Positions 7,294 through 13,817 of a stretch of 64,000 nucleotides of DNA are shown piece by piece. The first letter of the stretch is position 1. The number at the start of each line of letters is the position of its first letter. The notes beneath the pieces are model-generated. The model worked only from the letters and a program-made list of their open reading frames with translations. It searched no databases and had not been told where the DNA came from. The DNA comes from Enterovirga rhinocerotis (lineage in GTDB: Bacteria; Pseudomonadota; Alphaproteobacteria; Rhizobiales; Beijerinckiaceae): assembly GCF_004363955.1 (NCBI RefSeq), contig NZ_SNZR01000013.1, positions 1-64,000 on the forward strand, written 5' to 3'. The position numbers and the translations under genes were made by a program.

Positions 7294-7698
7294 ATGTCTG
7301 CGAACCCTGTCGCTCGCCCTCAGTCCAGGCGGGCCTTTATCGGAGCACTGGCGGTCCTTCCTGCCAGTGCCGCGACCGCCAGCGCCACGGCAGCCCCCGA
7401 GCCGATGTCCGATCTAGCCGCAGCCTGTTTGAGAACAGTGGAACGGGCGAACTGGCACGACGTCTCTGCTAACGTCGGGCGCCTGTCCGAAGCGGATTGG
7501 GACGAATGGTTCCGGCAGCAGAATGAGGTGTGGAGGCGAGCGATTGCAGAGCCGTCTACCGGTATCCGCGATATCGCTGCCAAGGCCGAAATGGTCCGGC
7601 AGGACTTGGACCGATTTCATCCTGGGGCGCCGGATGATGAATTCAAGCTGCTGCGGCTCGTCCTGAAGGAAATGGCCGCTATGGGCGGCTTCGCCTGA
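7294..7698 (+). CDS. Tat-signal small protein, paralogue A
   Basis: A 134-aa protein with a twin-arginine signal: SRRAFIGALAVLPASAATAS, cleavage likely near residue 34. The mature part is small and acidic/Trp-containing (ANWHDVSANVG, ADWDEWFRQQNEVWRRA) with a helical C-terminus. GGAGA lies 6 bp before the ATG. The next gene (7809) has the same layout: N-terminal S-x-NDPARP-like start, SRR motif, and about 120 mature residues, so the two look like diverged paralogues. Export through Tat implies folding in the cytoplasm, but no cofactor motif is visible. Confidence 0.6.
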   Translation: MSANPVARPQSRRAFIGALAVLPASAATASATAAPEPMSDLAAACLRTVERANWHDVSANVGRLSEADWDEWFRQQNEVWRRAIAEPSTGIRDIAAKAEMVRQDLDRFHPGAPDDEFKLLRLVLKEMAAMGGFA

Positions 7699-7808
7699 TC
7701 GCCAAACGGGCCGCCGCTTCTACGACAACCGCTCCACTGAGCGACCGGCGCGGCAGTCCCGCTGCCGGGCCTCCTGCCCCCCATCACGCCACGAACGGAG
7801 ACATCACC

Positions 7809-8279
7809 ATGTCGACAAACGATCCCGCTCGCCCATCATCCCGGCGTTCCTTCCTCGCCGGCCTCTATGCCGCCTTCACGGTCGCGCCCGTGACAATGGC
7901 ATGGGCGTCTCCTCTCCATCCAGCCGATCGCGCGATCCTGACGTGGCTCGGCGCATGCTCGGCCTATAACCGCGAGCCGGACGACCTCCCGGACGGCGTT
8001 ACCGATCCACTTCTCATCGCGCTCGATGGCACCGAAGACGCGATCCGCAACCTGCCACCGTCCATCATGAGCGCTGCGGCCGTCCTGCTCGTCGAGATCA
8101 CCTATGAGACGTCCCCGACCTTGAGGGATGATCCCGCCCGCCTGCGCATCTTCGCAGCACTCCAGCCGCACCTGTCCGGCTTCATCGGCCGGATCGTCTC
8201 AGACCTGCTCGACAATCCAGACCGGCCCTTTCGCGAAAGCCTCGTCTGGCGCCTTCGCAGCGGGGAGATTCAGGCATGA
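7809..8279 (+). CDS. Tat-signal small protein, paralogue B
   Basis: A 156-aa protein beginning MSTNDPARPSSRRSFLAG with a hydrophobic stretch to about residue 35 (AFTVAPVTMAWA), a twin-arginine signal. The mature domain has ILTWLGACSAYNREPDDL and a helical C-terminus ending FRESLVWRLRSGEIQA. GGAGA precedes the ATG by 8 bp. It follows paralogue A by 110 bp and overlaps the small gene at 8276 by 4 bp. I recall similar SRRxFL small proteins in several copies in Methylobacterium genomes, all unnamed. Confidence 0.6.
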   Translation: MSTNDPARPSSRRSFLAGLYAAFTVAPVTMAWASPLHPADRAILTWLGACSAYNREPDDLPDGVTDPLLIALDGTEDAIRNLPPSIMSAAAVLLVEITYETSPTLRDDPARLRIFAALQPHLSGFIGRIVSDLLDNPDRPFRESLVWRLRSGEIQA

Positions 8280-8431
8280 GCAAGCGCAAGAAGGCCAAAG
8301 CCGAGGACGCCCGTGTCCGGGACCTCGCCCTGGACCTCGAAATCCTCCTGACGTGGATCAAGCTCACTCCTGCGGAGCAGAAGGAAGTCTTGCGGCGGAT
8401 CGAGACCGGTCAGCCACTGGCCGAAGGTTGA
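8276..8431 (+). CDS. 51-aa charged protein coupled to the Tat protein gene
   Basis: The ATG overlaps the preceding stop (ATGA), giving a 51-residue product that starts MSKRKKAKAEDARVRDLALD and continues EILLTWIKLTPAEQKEVLRR. It is a basic N-terminus followed by one or two amphipathic helices with no Cys or membrane segment. Coupled translation with the exported protein suggests a related job. No family recognised. Confidence 0.5.
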   Translation: MSKRKKAKAEDARVRDLALDLEILLTWIKLTPAEQKEVLRRIETGQPLAEG

Positions 8432-8604
8432 GCCCCGATCCCGCGTCCGCCTCGCTTCGTTTGGACGCCGGAATTCCCGGCTTCCAACGCTGCCGCGACA
8501 CCGGCGATGATAGTCTCGGCGCCGCTCTGGCGCTGATCTAAATCTCCGTTACGAAGGCGCAGACCTGCATGGTTGTAACAGCCACGCAGGACGCTAATTC
8601 TGCC

Positions 8605-9894
8605 TCAGAAGACGTAGAAATCGGATGCGGTCAGGGCGGTGTTGGGCGTGAGATAGGCGATGAGTTGCGGGGCCTCGTCGCGGCCGGAGCCGTCGGCATC
8701 ATAGTAGAGATGCCCCTTGCTCTCGACATATAGGAAGCGGTCCGTGGCGCTCGTCGCCCGGCCGGTCGTGCTGAGGACGAATTGCTCGGGGGTGAGTGCG
8801 TCACCCGCGAGGAGCCCGCCGCCGAAGAGCGAGGCGCTGATCTGAAGGGTGTCCTCGCCCGCCACGAAGTCGCGGATCATGTCGCGGTCGGCCGTCGTCG
8901 CGGTGAGCACGAAGGTGTCCGCGCCCGTCCCGCCATACAGGCTGTCGATGCCCGCGCCGCCGCTCAGTGTGTCGTTTCCGGCCCCGCCCTTGAGCGTGTC
9001 GCGGCCGGCCCCGCCGGACAGAACGTTGTCTCCCGCATTGCCCTGGAGGACGTTGTCGAGGTCGTTGCCGCTCGCCGAGACGATGCCGTCGCGCAGGATC
9101 AGGCGCTCGACCGAGGCGCCGTCGGCGAGGACGTAGCCGTCGACGCTGAGGAAGGCAGTGTCGTAGCCCTCGCCGGCCTCTTCGACCATCACGTCGCCGA
9201 GATCGTCGATGTAATAGGTGTCGTTGCCGGTGCCGCCGATCAGGGTGTCGGCTCCTGCCCGCCCGTCGAGGCGATCGTTGCCGGCCCCACCCGAGAGCGT
9301 GTTGGCGCCGCTGTTGCCCTGAAGGACGTTGTTCAGCGCGTTGCCCGTGCCGCTGAGATCGGCAGTTCCCATCAGGAACAGGTTCTCGACGTTGGCGCCG
9401 AGGACATAGTTGTCGAGGGTCGTACGGACCTGATCGGTCCCTTGACCGGCCAGTTCCACGACGATGTCGCCGACATTGTCGACATAGAAGATGTCGTTGC
9501 CGGTGCCGCCCGTCATCGTGTCCGCGCCAAGGCCGCCGTTCAGACGGTCGTCGCCGCCGCCGCCGTTCAGCGTGTCCGCGGCGGATCCGCCGATTAGGAC
9601 GTCGCCCCAGTTGCCGCCCTGGAAGTTTGCGACACCGGCCCCTCCGGAATAATCGAGATAGATGGCATGTTGCGTGGGGCCCAGATACGCTCCGTCCGGA
9701 GCGTTGAGTGTCCAGGCGCCGGAAGTGCCGAATCCGCTGTTGTAAGCAAGGAAATAAGAAGAAGCGGTTACGACCATGCTATCGTTGGTGTTGATGAACA
9801 AATCGAGCGGCGGTCCGCTATTGAATCTATGTATGCTCGAAGAATTATTCGGGTCGTAATTTCCTCCGCTTGTAAACCGAAAAACTCCTGCCAT
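8605..9894 (-). CDS. RTX (haemolysin-type calcium-binding repeat) protein
   Basis: The 429-aa product contains about eleven GGxGxDxLx nonapeptides in three clusters (roughly residues 100-150, 205-250 and 295-340). Such repeats form calcium-binding beta-rolls, and these proteins normally leave by type I secretion using an uncleaved C-terminal signal; here the C-terminus ends ALTASDFYVF. Between clusters are copies of the spacer with VDNVGD / YIDDLGD and VENLFLMG / VERLILRDG. The ATG at 9894 (MAGVFRFT) is preferred over one at 9951 because a GGGGAGG site lies just upstream. No protease or lipase domain is seen, and no type I transporter genes are in the window. Confidence 0.9.
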   Translation of the reverse strand: MAGVFRFTSGGNYDPNNSSSIHRFNSGPPLDLFINTNDSMVVTASSYFLAYNSGFGTSGAWTLNAPDGAYLGPTQHAIYLDYSGGAGVANFQGGNWGDVLIGGSAADTLNGGGGDDRLNGGLGADTMTGGTGNDIFYVDNVGDIVVELAGQGTDQVRTTLDNYVLGANVENLFLMGTADLSGTGNALNNVLQGNSGANTLSGGAGNDRLDGRAGADTLIGGTGNDTYYIDDLGDVMVEEAGEGYDTAFLSVDGYVLADGASVERLILRDGIVSASGNDLDNVLQGNAGDNVLSGGAGRDTLKGGAGNDTLSGGAGIDSLYGGTGADTFVLTATTADRDMIRDFVAGEDTLQISASLFGGGLLAGDALTPEQFVLSTTGRATSATDRFLYVESKGHLYYDADGSGRDEAPQLIAYLTPNTALTASDFYVF

Positions 9895-10152
9895 GTCCCT
9901 GCCTCCCCGGGGGGCACGGCCCCCTGCAATACGACAACACACCCATCTCATTGCAGGTTAAAAGATCAATGCTCGAATCTTGGATTTTGTCCGGATAAGC
10001 CAGATCAGTCGTAGCAGTACGGCATAGGACAAAATGTTCCTTGCCCCACGATGACTCTCGCTCCGATCTCTCGGGCGGGCTCTTACGGGATCACCGCGGC
10101 GCCAACTCGATCGGCAGACCTCTCCGGTACGGCGGGATCGTCCACCTCCGCT
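9895..10152. other. Intergenic region with no convincing gene
   Basis: Between the RTX gene and the small gene at 10153. The part next to the RTX start is AT-richer and may hold its promoter. The only structure noted is the 22-bp sequence at 10059-10080 that recurs at 11458. Confidence 0.5.
10059..10080. repeat. 22-bp direct repeat, copy 1
   Basis: CGCTCCGATCTCTCGGGCGG plus two further bases is identical to 11458-11479. The two copies flank the Nudix gene and the nhaA fragment. Copy 2 sits in a hairpin (CGCCCG / CGGGCG) that may act as a terminator; copy 1 keeps only part of that stem. Confidence 0.7.
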
Positions 10153-10254
10153 TCACGCCGGTCTCGCCTGCCGCATGGCGCGGACGATCTCCCGCAGCTC
10201 TCGCATCTCCGCTCGCTTCTCGACCTCTTCGTCCATCTCGCGGTTACGCACCAC
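10153..10254 (-). CDS. Possible 33-aa charged peptide
   Basis: A GTG at 10254 opens a short frame rich in Glu and Arg (NREMDEEVEKRAEMRELREI then VRAMRQARPA). The residue pattern is typical of a real amphipathic helix rather than random sequence. It overlaps the 3' end of the Nudix gene by 11 bp in another frame, which would couple the two. Too short to classify; it may equally be spurious. Confidence 0.3.
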   Translation of the reverse strand: MVRNREMDEEVEKRAEMRELREIVRAMRQARPA

Positions 10255-10765
10255 CGGGTGGCCTGATGATAGGGTGCGGCCCTGAGATTTGATCCACGAG
10301 CGGAATTGCGCGGGCGTTCGATCGCCACTTCTTCGGCAGGCGCCGCGGCAGGTTCAGAACGATTTCAGCCAAGCCGGGCTCGTCGATCAGGGTGGCTGCA
10401 TCTTCGGCCTTCAGCCACGCGATCGACCGCTGTCCCTTCTCCTTCCAGCCGTCGAGGTGCCCCTGGACCTCTATGAGGAAGACCTTCACCTTCACGAGAC
10501 AGAAACCGGTCTTCTGCCGCTTCCAGGCGAGGTAGGATCCGATCGGCTTCGGATAGGTTCGGCCTACAAGCCCTGCCTCTTCCCTCGCCTCGACCGCCGC
10601 AGCTTGGTGGTCTTTCAAGCCTTTGACCGGCCAGCCCTTCGGTACGATGAAGCGCATTGTCTCGCGAGATGTGATCATAAGGATACGCAGGGCGCCGGAG
10701 GGATCGCGGGCCAGCGGTAGTGCCGCAACCTGCTTCTTCGGTTCTCCGTCGCGACGCTTCCTCAT
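10244..10765 (-). CDS. Nudix hydrolase
   Basis: Nudix enzymes hydrolyse nucleoside diphosphates linked to other moieties. The 173-aa product contains the sequence FIVPKGWPVKGLKDHQAAAV followed by EAREEAGLVG, matching the Nudix box G-x5-E-x7-REUxEExGU in its second half. Two box positions deviate: the Arg of REU is Val, and the first Glu is Leu, so activity is not assured, although the metal-binding E-x-x-E-E core remains. PKGWPxKG is typical of a family common in Rhizobiales and Rhodobacterales. The start chosen is MRKRRDGEPKK; a longer start would run into the repeated segment at 10812. Confidence 0.85.
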   Translation of the reverse strand: MRKRRDGEPKKQVAALPLARDPSGALRILMITSRETMRFIVPKGWPVKGLKDHQAAAVEAREEAGLVGRTYPKPIGSYLAWKRQKTGFCLVKVKVFLIEVQGHLDGWKEKGQRSIAWLKAEDAATLIDEPGLAEIVLNLPRRLPKKWRSNARAIPLVDQISGPHPIIRPPGGA

Positions 10766-10811
10766 CGAGCGGTCATAGGGGGTTCCACAAAGGGATTGGA
10801 GTCGGCTGCGA

Positions 10812-10922
10812 CATGGCATCCCCGGGCGATCAGGGTCGATGCCGATCTCGACACGATGCGGTGACGCGATAGCATTACGGCATGCGCGCCTGGATCGCCA
10901 CCTTCTTCGCCCGCCGCCGCGC
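10812..10922. repeat. Diverged ~110-bp repeat, copy 2, ending at the nhaA junction
   Basis: Similar to 3165-3274. It repeats the upstream region and first 15 or so codons of the gene at 3234 (ATGCGCGCCTGGATCGCC at 10882) and then stops where nhaA-coding sequence begins. The copied start runs out of frame into a TGA, so no fusion protein is made from it. Confidence 0.75.
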
Positions 10923-11432
10923 GTTCACGCGACGGTCGCAGGCGTCGTCCTGGCGCTGACGATCCCGTTGCGCCAAAGCCCGGGCCGGCCGGATGATGCG
11001 ACGTCTCCGCTGCATCGCCTCGAACATGCCCTGCAGCCATGGTGCGCCTTCGTCGTCCTCCCCATCTTCGGCTTCGCCAATGCCGGCGTGTCGCTCGCCG
11101 GCCTGTCGTGGGCGACGATGCTTCATCCGGTCACGCTCGGGATCGCGCTCGGCCTCTTCGTCGGCAAACAGATCGGCGTCTTCGGTGCCGTGTACCTCGC
11201 GGTGCGGACCGGCATCGCAAAGCTGCCGGCGCATGCGACCTGGCTACAGACCTACGGCGTCGCGACCCTCTGCGGCATCGGCTTCACGATGAGCCTCTTC
11301 ATCGGTCTGTTGGCATTCGATAACCAGCCGCAACTCGAAGCCAACGTGAAGGTTGGCGTGCTCGTGGGCTCGATGATGTCTGTCTTCGTGGGCGCGATCG
11401 TGCTGCTCTGCCAACCACGAAGAAGGCTCTAG
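10923..11432 (+). pseudogene. nhaA: C-terminal fragment of Na+/H+ antiporter NhaA
   Basis: The translation matches the last ~165 residues of NhaA: HATVAGVVLALTIPL, then RLEHALQPWCAFVVLPIFGF, FANAGVSLAG, GLFVGKQIGVFG and TLCGIGFTMSLFIGLLAF. The first residue of similarity corresponds to about position 225 of the E. coli protein, so the N-terminal half with the essential aspartates is missing. An in-frame ATG at 10839 exists by chance but adds unrelated residues. The sequence is preceded directly by copy 2 of the 110-bp repeat, marking a recombination joint. It cannot be a working antiporter. Confidence 0.88.
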
Positions 11433-11457
11433 AGGACACCGCATCAAGGAAAACGCC

Positions 11458-11479
11458 CGCTCCGATCTCTCGGGCGGGC
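11458..11479. repeat. 22-bp direct repeat, copy 2, within a hairpin
   Basis: Identical to 10059-10080. Here the sequence lies in a GC hairpin (CGCCCG, 11-nt loop, CGGGCG) just after the nhaA fragment and could have been the original nhaA terminator. Confidence 0.65.
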
Positions 11480-11661
11480 GCCTCTGCGTCTCGATCGCGC
11501 GCCGGACTATGTGCCGGGACGGGCGACGAAACTGCCGCCGGTGCTCAAGCCCCTCGGGGCGAACACCATGGCGATCCGAACGATATGGTGGGCGATGGCG
11601 GCAGGATCAAGTCGGCCGGCCTCGGCGGTTGTCGCCTCCGTAAGGTCGCGATCCCGGCTGC

Positions 11662-11868
11662 TCAACCGACACCGGGATCAGCTTCGTCATCAGGGACAGA
11701 CGCGGGGCCGGCGCCATCGCCGGGCGTGTTGACCTCGTCCCTCTCCTCTTTCCGGGAAGGCGGATCCTTACGCCCCGTCACCTCGTCCGAGCCGGGGTCG
11801 TCCTGCGACCGCGACGGAGCCGCGTTCGGAGGCGCCGTGTCCTGATTGCCGTAGCCTTGCGTTGCCAT
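11662..11868 (-). CDS. Small disordered hydrophilic protein
   Basis: A 68-aa product (MATQGYGNQDTAPPNAAPSR onwards) with no hydrophobic core: rich in Asp, Pro, Gly and Ser, ending PGDGAGPASVPDDEADPGVG. An AGGAGG site sits 9 bp before the ATG, one of the best in the island, which argues for real translation. I recall near-identical small proteins in Methylobacterium genomes. It is probably intrinsically disordered; function unknown. Confidence 0.65.
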   Translation of the reverse strand: MATQGYGNQDTAPPNAAPSRSQDDPGSDEVTGRKDPPSRKEERDEVNTPGDGAGPASVPDDEADPGVG

Positions 11869-11996
11869 GCGTATGACCTCCTGCAAGGCCAACGCGGGGA
11901 TGCGGCAGCGGTTCGGCGGGGCCTTCGTTCGTCACCTCCTCCCTTGCCACTATCCGCGGCCTGGCCAACAATCGATCGGCGGGGGAATCGTGTGGC

Positions 11997-12245
11997 ATGA
12001 CGATCGCGGCGAGCAGGACGGGAAGCCTTTCGGAGAGCATCGGCACCGAGGATGCCACGCGTGCGGCCGTCGCCTATGATCGCGCCGTCTCGATCCTCTC
12101 GCTCAACGACCGGTACTATGTGCCCTCGCGTGAGGTCCGTCGAGACATGTTGAGCGCGATCCTCTCATCCGGCCGCGAGCATGGCTTCGATGAGGACAGG
12201 CTTACGCTAGCGGCCTTGGCTGCAGCTCCGACCGAAGGCGGTTGA
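11997..12245 (+). CDS. Small hypothetical protein
   Basis: An 82-aa soluble protein with ATRAAVAYDRAVSILSLNDR in the middle and a helical C-terminus (ILSSGREHGFDEDRLTLAAL). The pattern A-x-x-YDRAxxxL, with a short loop and a terminal helix, recurs in small alphaproteobacterial proteins of unknown function. A GGGGGA sequence lies about 12 bp upstream. It is on the same strand as the next small gene at 12339, whose C-terminus has a comparable layout. Confidence 0.5.
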   Translation: MTIAASRTGSLSESIGTEDATRAAVAYDRAVSILSLNDRYYVPSREVRRDMLSAILSSGREHGFDEDRLTLAALAAAPTEGG

Positions 12246-12338
12246 CGTCGTCGCACGACCGGAGTCCGGTTCCGCCACCCATCGGGGAGCGGAAGTATCC
12301 TCTTGATCAGGTTGGATGCTGGACGATAATTCCGCGGC

Positions 12339-12656
12339 GTGCTCAGGCGCGTCGAGCCAGTTGGCTCGCATCTCGGGTTGCCTTCGCTTTGGGGGCGTGA
12401 AGTGCCGACGGGCAGGACTGATGAGCTCACGCGCCGATTTGGTGGCGAGGCCGCAACCGCAATCACAGCAGCTTATGAGGCGGTCGTTCTGCACTCGGCA
12501 TCATCGGTCTTGGCGATGAGCACCGAAGCTAGGTTGGACTTGGTGCAGATGTTAATCCGCGAGGTCGAGGCCGGCCGGGTGGATCCCTCTCACCTCAAGG
12601 CTGCGGCGCTGGCCTTCGGAGACGATTGTGTAACCAGCCGTACCTTTGCCGGATGA
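12339..12656 (+). CDS. Small hypothetical protein
   Basis: A 105-aa frame. The last ~75 residues look coding (GRTDELTRRFGGEAATAITA, then LDLVQMLIREVEAGRVDPSH), while the first 25 have the look of random sequence, so the true start may be downstream; no good alternative ATG was found before the conserved part. It resembles the 82-aa neighbour in ending with a helix and a loop at VDPSHLKAAAL. No known domain. Confidence 0.45.
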   Translation: MLRRVEPVGSHLGLPSLWGREVPTGRTDELTRRFGGEAATAITAAYEAVVLHSASSVLAMSTEARLDLVQMLIREVEAGRVDPSHLKAAALAFGDDCVTSRTFAG

Positions 12657-12667
12657 GCGTCGAAGCC

Positions 12668-12847
12668 TCAACCTATAGCCACAAGCGTGATCGCGGCGGT
12701 CAACAAAACCAAAGACACGACCGGGATCCAGAGTGCTGACCTGCCGGCTGTGTGTGAGGGAAGGACTTTCACCGTCAGCAGTCCGACAAAGAATGCGCTC
12801 GCTAGTGACAACGCCAACGCAGCGCAAATCCATTGATGATTCGACAC
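12668..12847 (-). CDS. 59-aa membrane protein (GTG start)
   Basis: A GTG at 12847 has AGGACAGG two bases upstream and opens a 59-residue frame with two membrane segments: residues ~7-27 (ICAALALSLASAFFVGLLTV) and ~39-58 (LWIPVVSLVLLTAAITLVAI), joined by a short loop KVLPSHTAGRS. Two clean hydrophobic helices in so short a frame are unlikely by chance. It lies between the small gene at 12339 and the MORN gene and is convergent with the former. Two-TM proteins of this size can be holin-like or toxin-like, but no evidence favours either. Confidence 0.55.
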   Translation of the reverse strand: MSNHQWICAALALSLASAFFVGLLTVKVLPSHTAGRSALWIPVVSLVLLTAAITLVAIG

Positions 12848-12975
12848 TGCCTGTCCTTGACGATGCCTCGATTATTAAGCCCTTTCAGACGCGAGAGTTC
12901 CCTCCGCTGTATACCGATCGCTCGGCGCGCCCCCACAATTACTATTTCAGCATCCCTTCGCCTTGAGCCATTCAG

Positions 12976-13257
12976 TTACGACCCGCTGGATAAGCTTCGA
13001 CCGGTTGGACTTGTCCGGATTAGCGGCGGCGGCGACTGAGCCCCTCCGGGCTTCATGGTCGTCACCTTATAGACGGCCCCTTCACGATCGTAGGTCGTCC
13101 AGTCGCCCACCTGCACCCCGTCGAGGAAGTATCCCGTGCGCAACTTGGTGCCGTCTTTTCGAAACCATTCCCAATATCCAGTGGGAACATCGTCGATGGT
13201 CTGGCCCCGTGCCCAGATCGTGCCGTCTCTGTGGAACTTCTGGAAAGCCCGGATCAT
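12976..13257 (-). CDS. MORN-repeat protein (YwqK antitoxin-like)
   Basis: The start MIRAFQKFH has GGGAG upstream. Three MORN-like units are visible in 93 residues: FHRDGTIWARGQTIDDVPTG, YWEWFRKDGTKLRTGYFLDG and VQVGDWTTYDREGAVYKVT. Such arrays occur in proteins annotated as YwqK-type antitoxins and in effector immunity proteins. The last 25 residues are Pro/Ser-rich. No toxin gene is obvious next to it. It could be an orphan immunity gene; the family call is good, the role is inference. Confidence 0.7.
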   Translation of the reverse strand: MIRAFQKFHRDGTIWARGQTIDDVPTGYWEWFRKDGTKLRTGYFLDGVQVGDWTTYDREGAVYKVTTMKPGGAQSPPPLIRTSPTGRSLSSGS

Positions 13258-13444
13258 CGCATCTCCCGCTTCGCTCGGCCCTCGCGAGCAAGGGCGACCC
13301 TGCAACCTGAATCCGCAACCTCAGGGCCGACTTTTGGCACCTTTGTCCATTTTGTCCACCTAGGGCCATGCATCTGCGACGACGACAAATACCGCACGGT
13401 GCGGAATTTGAGACCTCCATCCGGGGAGAGCAAAAGCGCAACCG

Positions 13445-13717
13445 TTACGGATATCGCACCGTGCGATTGTCGAGGTAGGTGCCCTTATCGAGGTCGGTTC
13501 CTCGGATGAGGTCGAGCGCCTCGGGGCAGACCTTCTCACCGCGCTCGGCGTCGCGCTGGATATTGCGCTCGGCCCGGCCCGTCCTGTCGGCGGTCTCTTT
13601 GGTGAAGCGGGGGGAGGCTTCGCCATTTTGGCGAAGGCTGTCGTGTTGGTTTGCGCCGTTGGCCGTCTCAGGATGCTTCTTGATGTAGAGCACCTTGCGT
13701 CGCGCCGTCTGCGAAGC
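13445..13717 (-). pseudogene. Second ParB-like remnant
   Basis: The readable part begins at ARRKVLYIKKHPETANG and continues through RFTKETADRTGRAERNIQRD and AERGEKVCPEALDLIRGTDL. This is the segment after the nuclease domain in phage-type ParB-like proteins (the KKHPET...TGRSERxxQRDxxRG pattern). The N-terminal domain is missing and the frame ends soon after, where the family normally continues. A longer open frame reaches 13930, but its upstream part does not look like the family and overlaps the next gene. It differs in subtype from the remnant at 4857. Confidence 0.6.
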
Positions 13718-13817
13718 CCTGTCGTCCGACTTTCCTTGGAAGCGAACTGTCGCAAACGTCGCGGCTGTCGCAATGTCGCAAGCGCGGTCACGGACAGCGG
13801 CATGACGATGCTCCCTC

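Noticed and set aside
11507-11668. A minus-strand open frame of about 52 residues ending FAPRGLSTGGSFVARPGT
   Set aside because: It has no ATG/GTG start, begins after an in-frame stop, and no family was recognised; a competing frame with MTKLIPVSVEQ is only 27 residues. Too weak to list as a gene.
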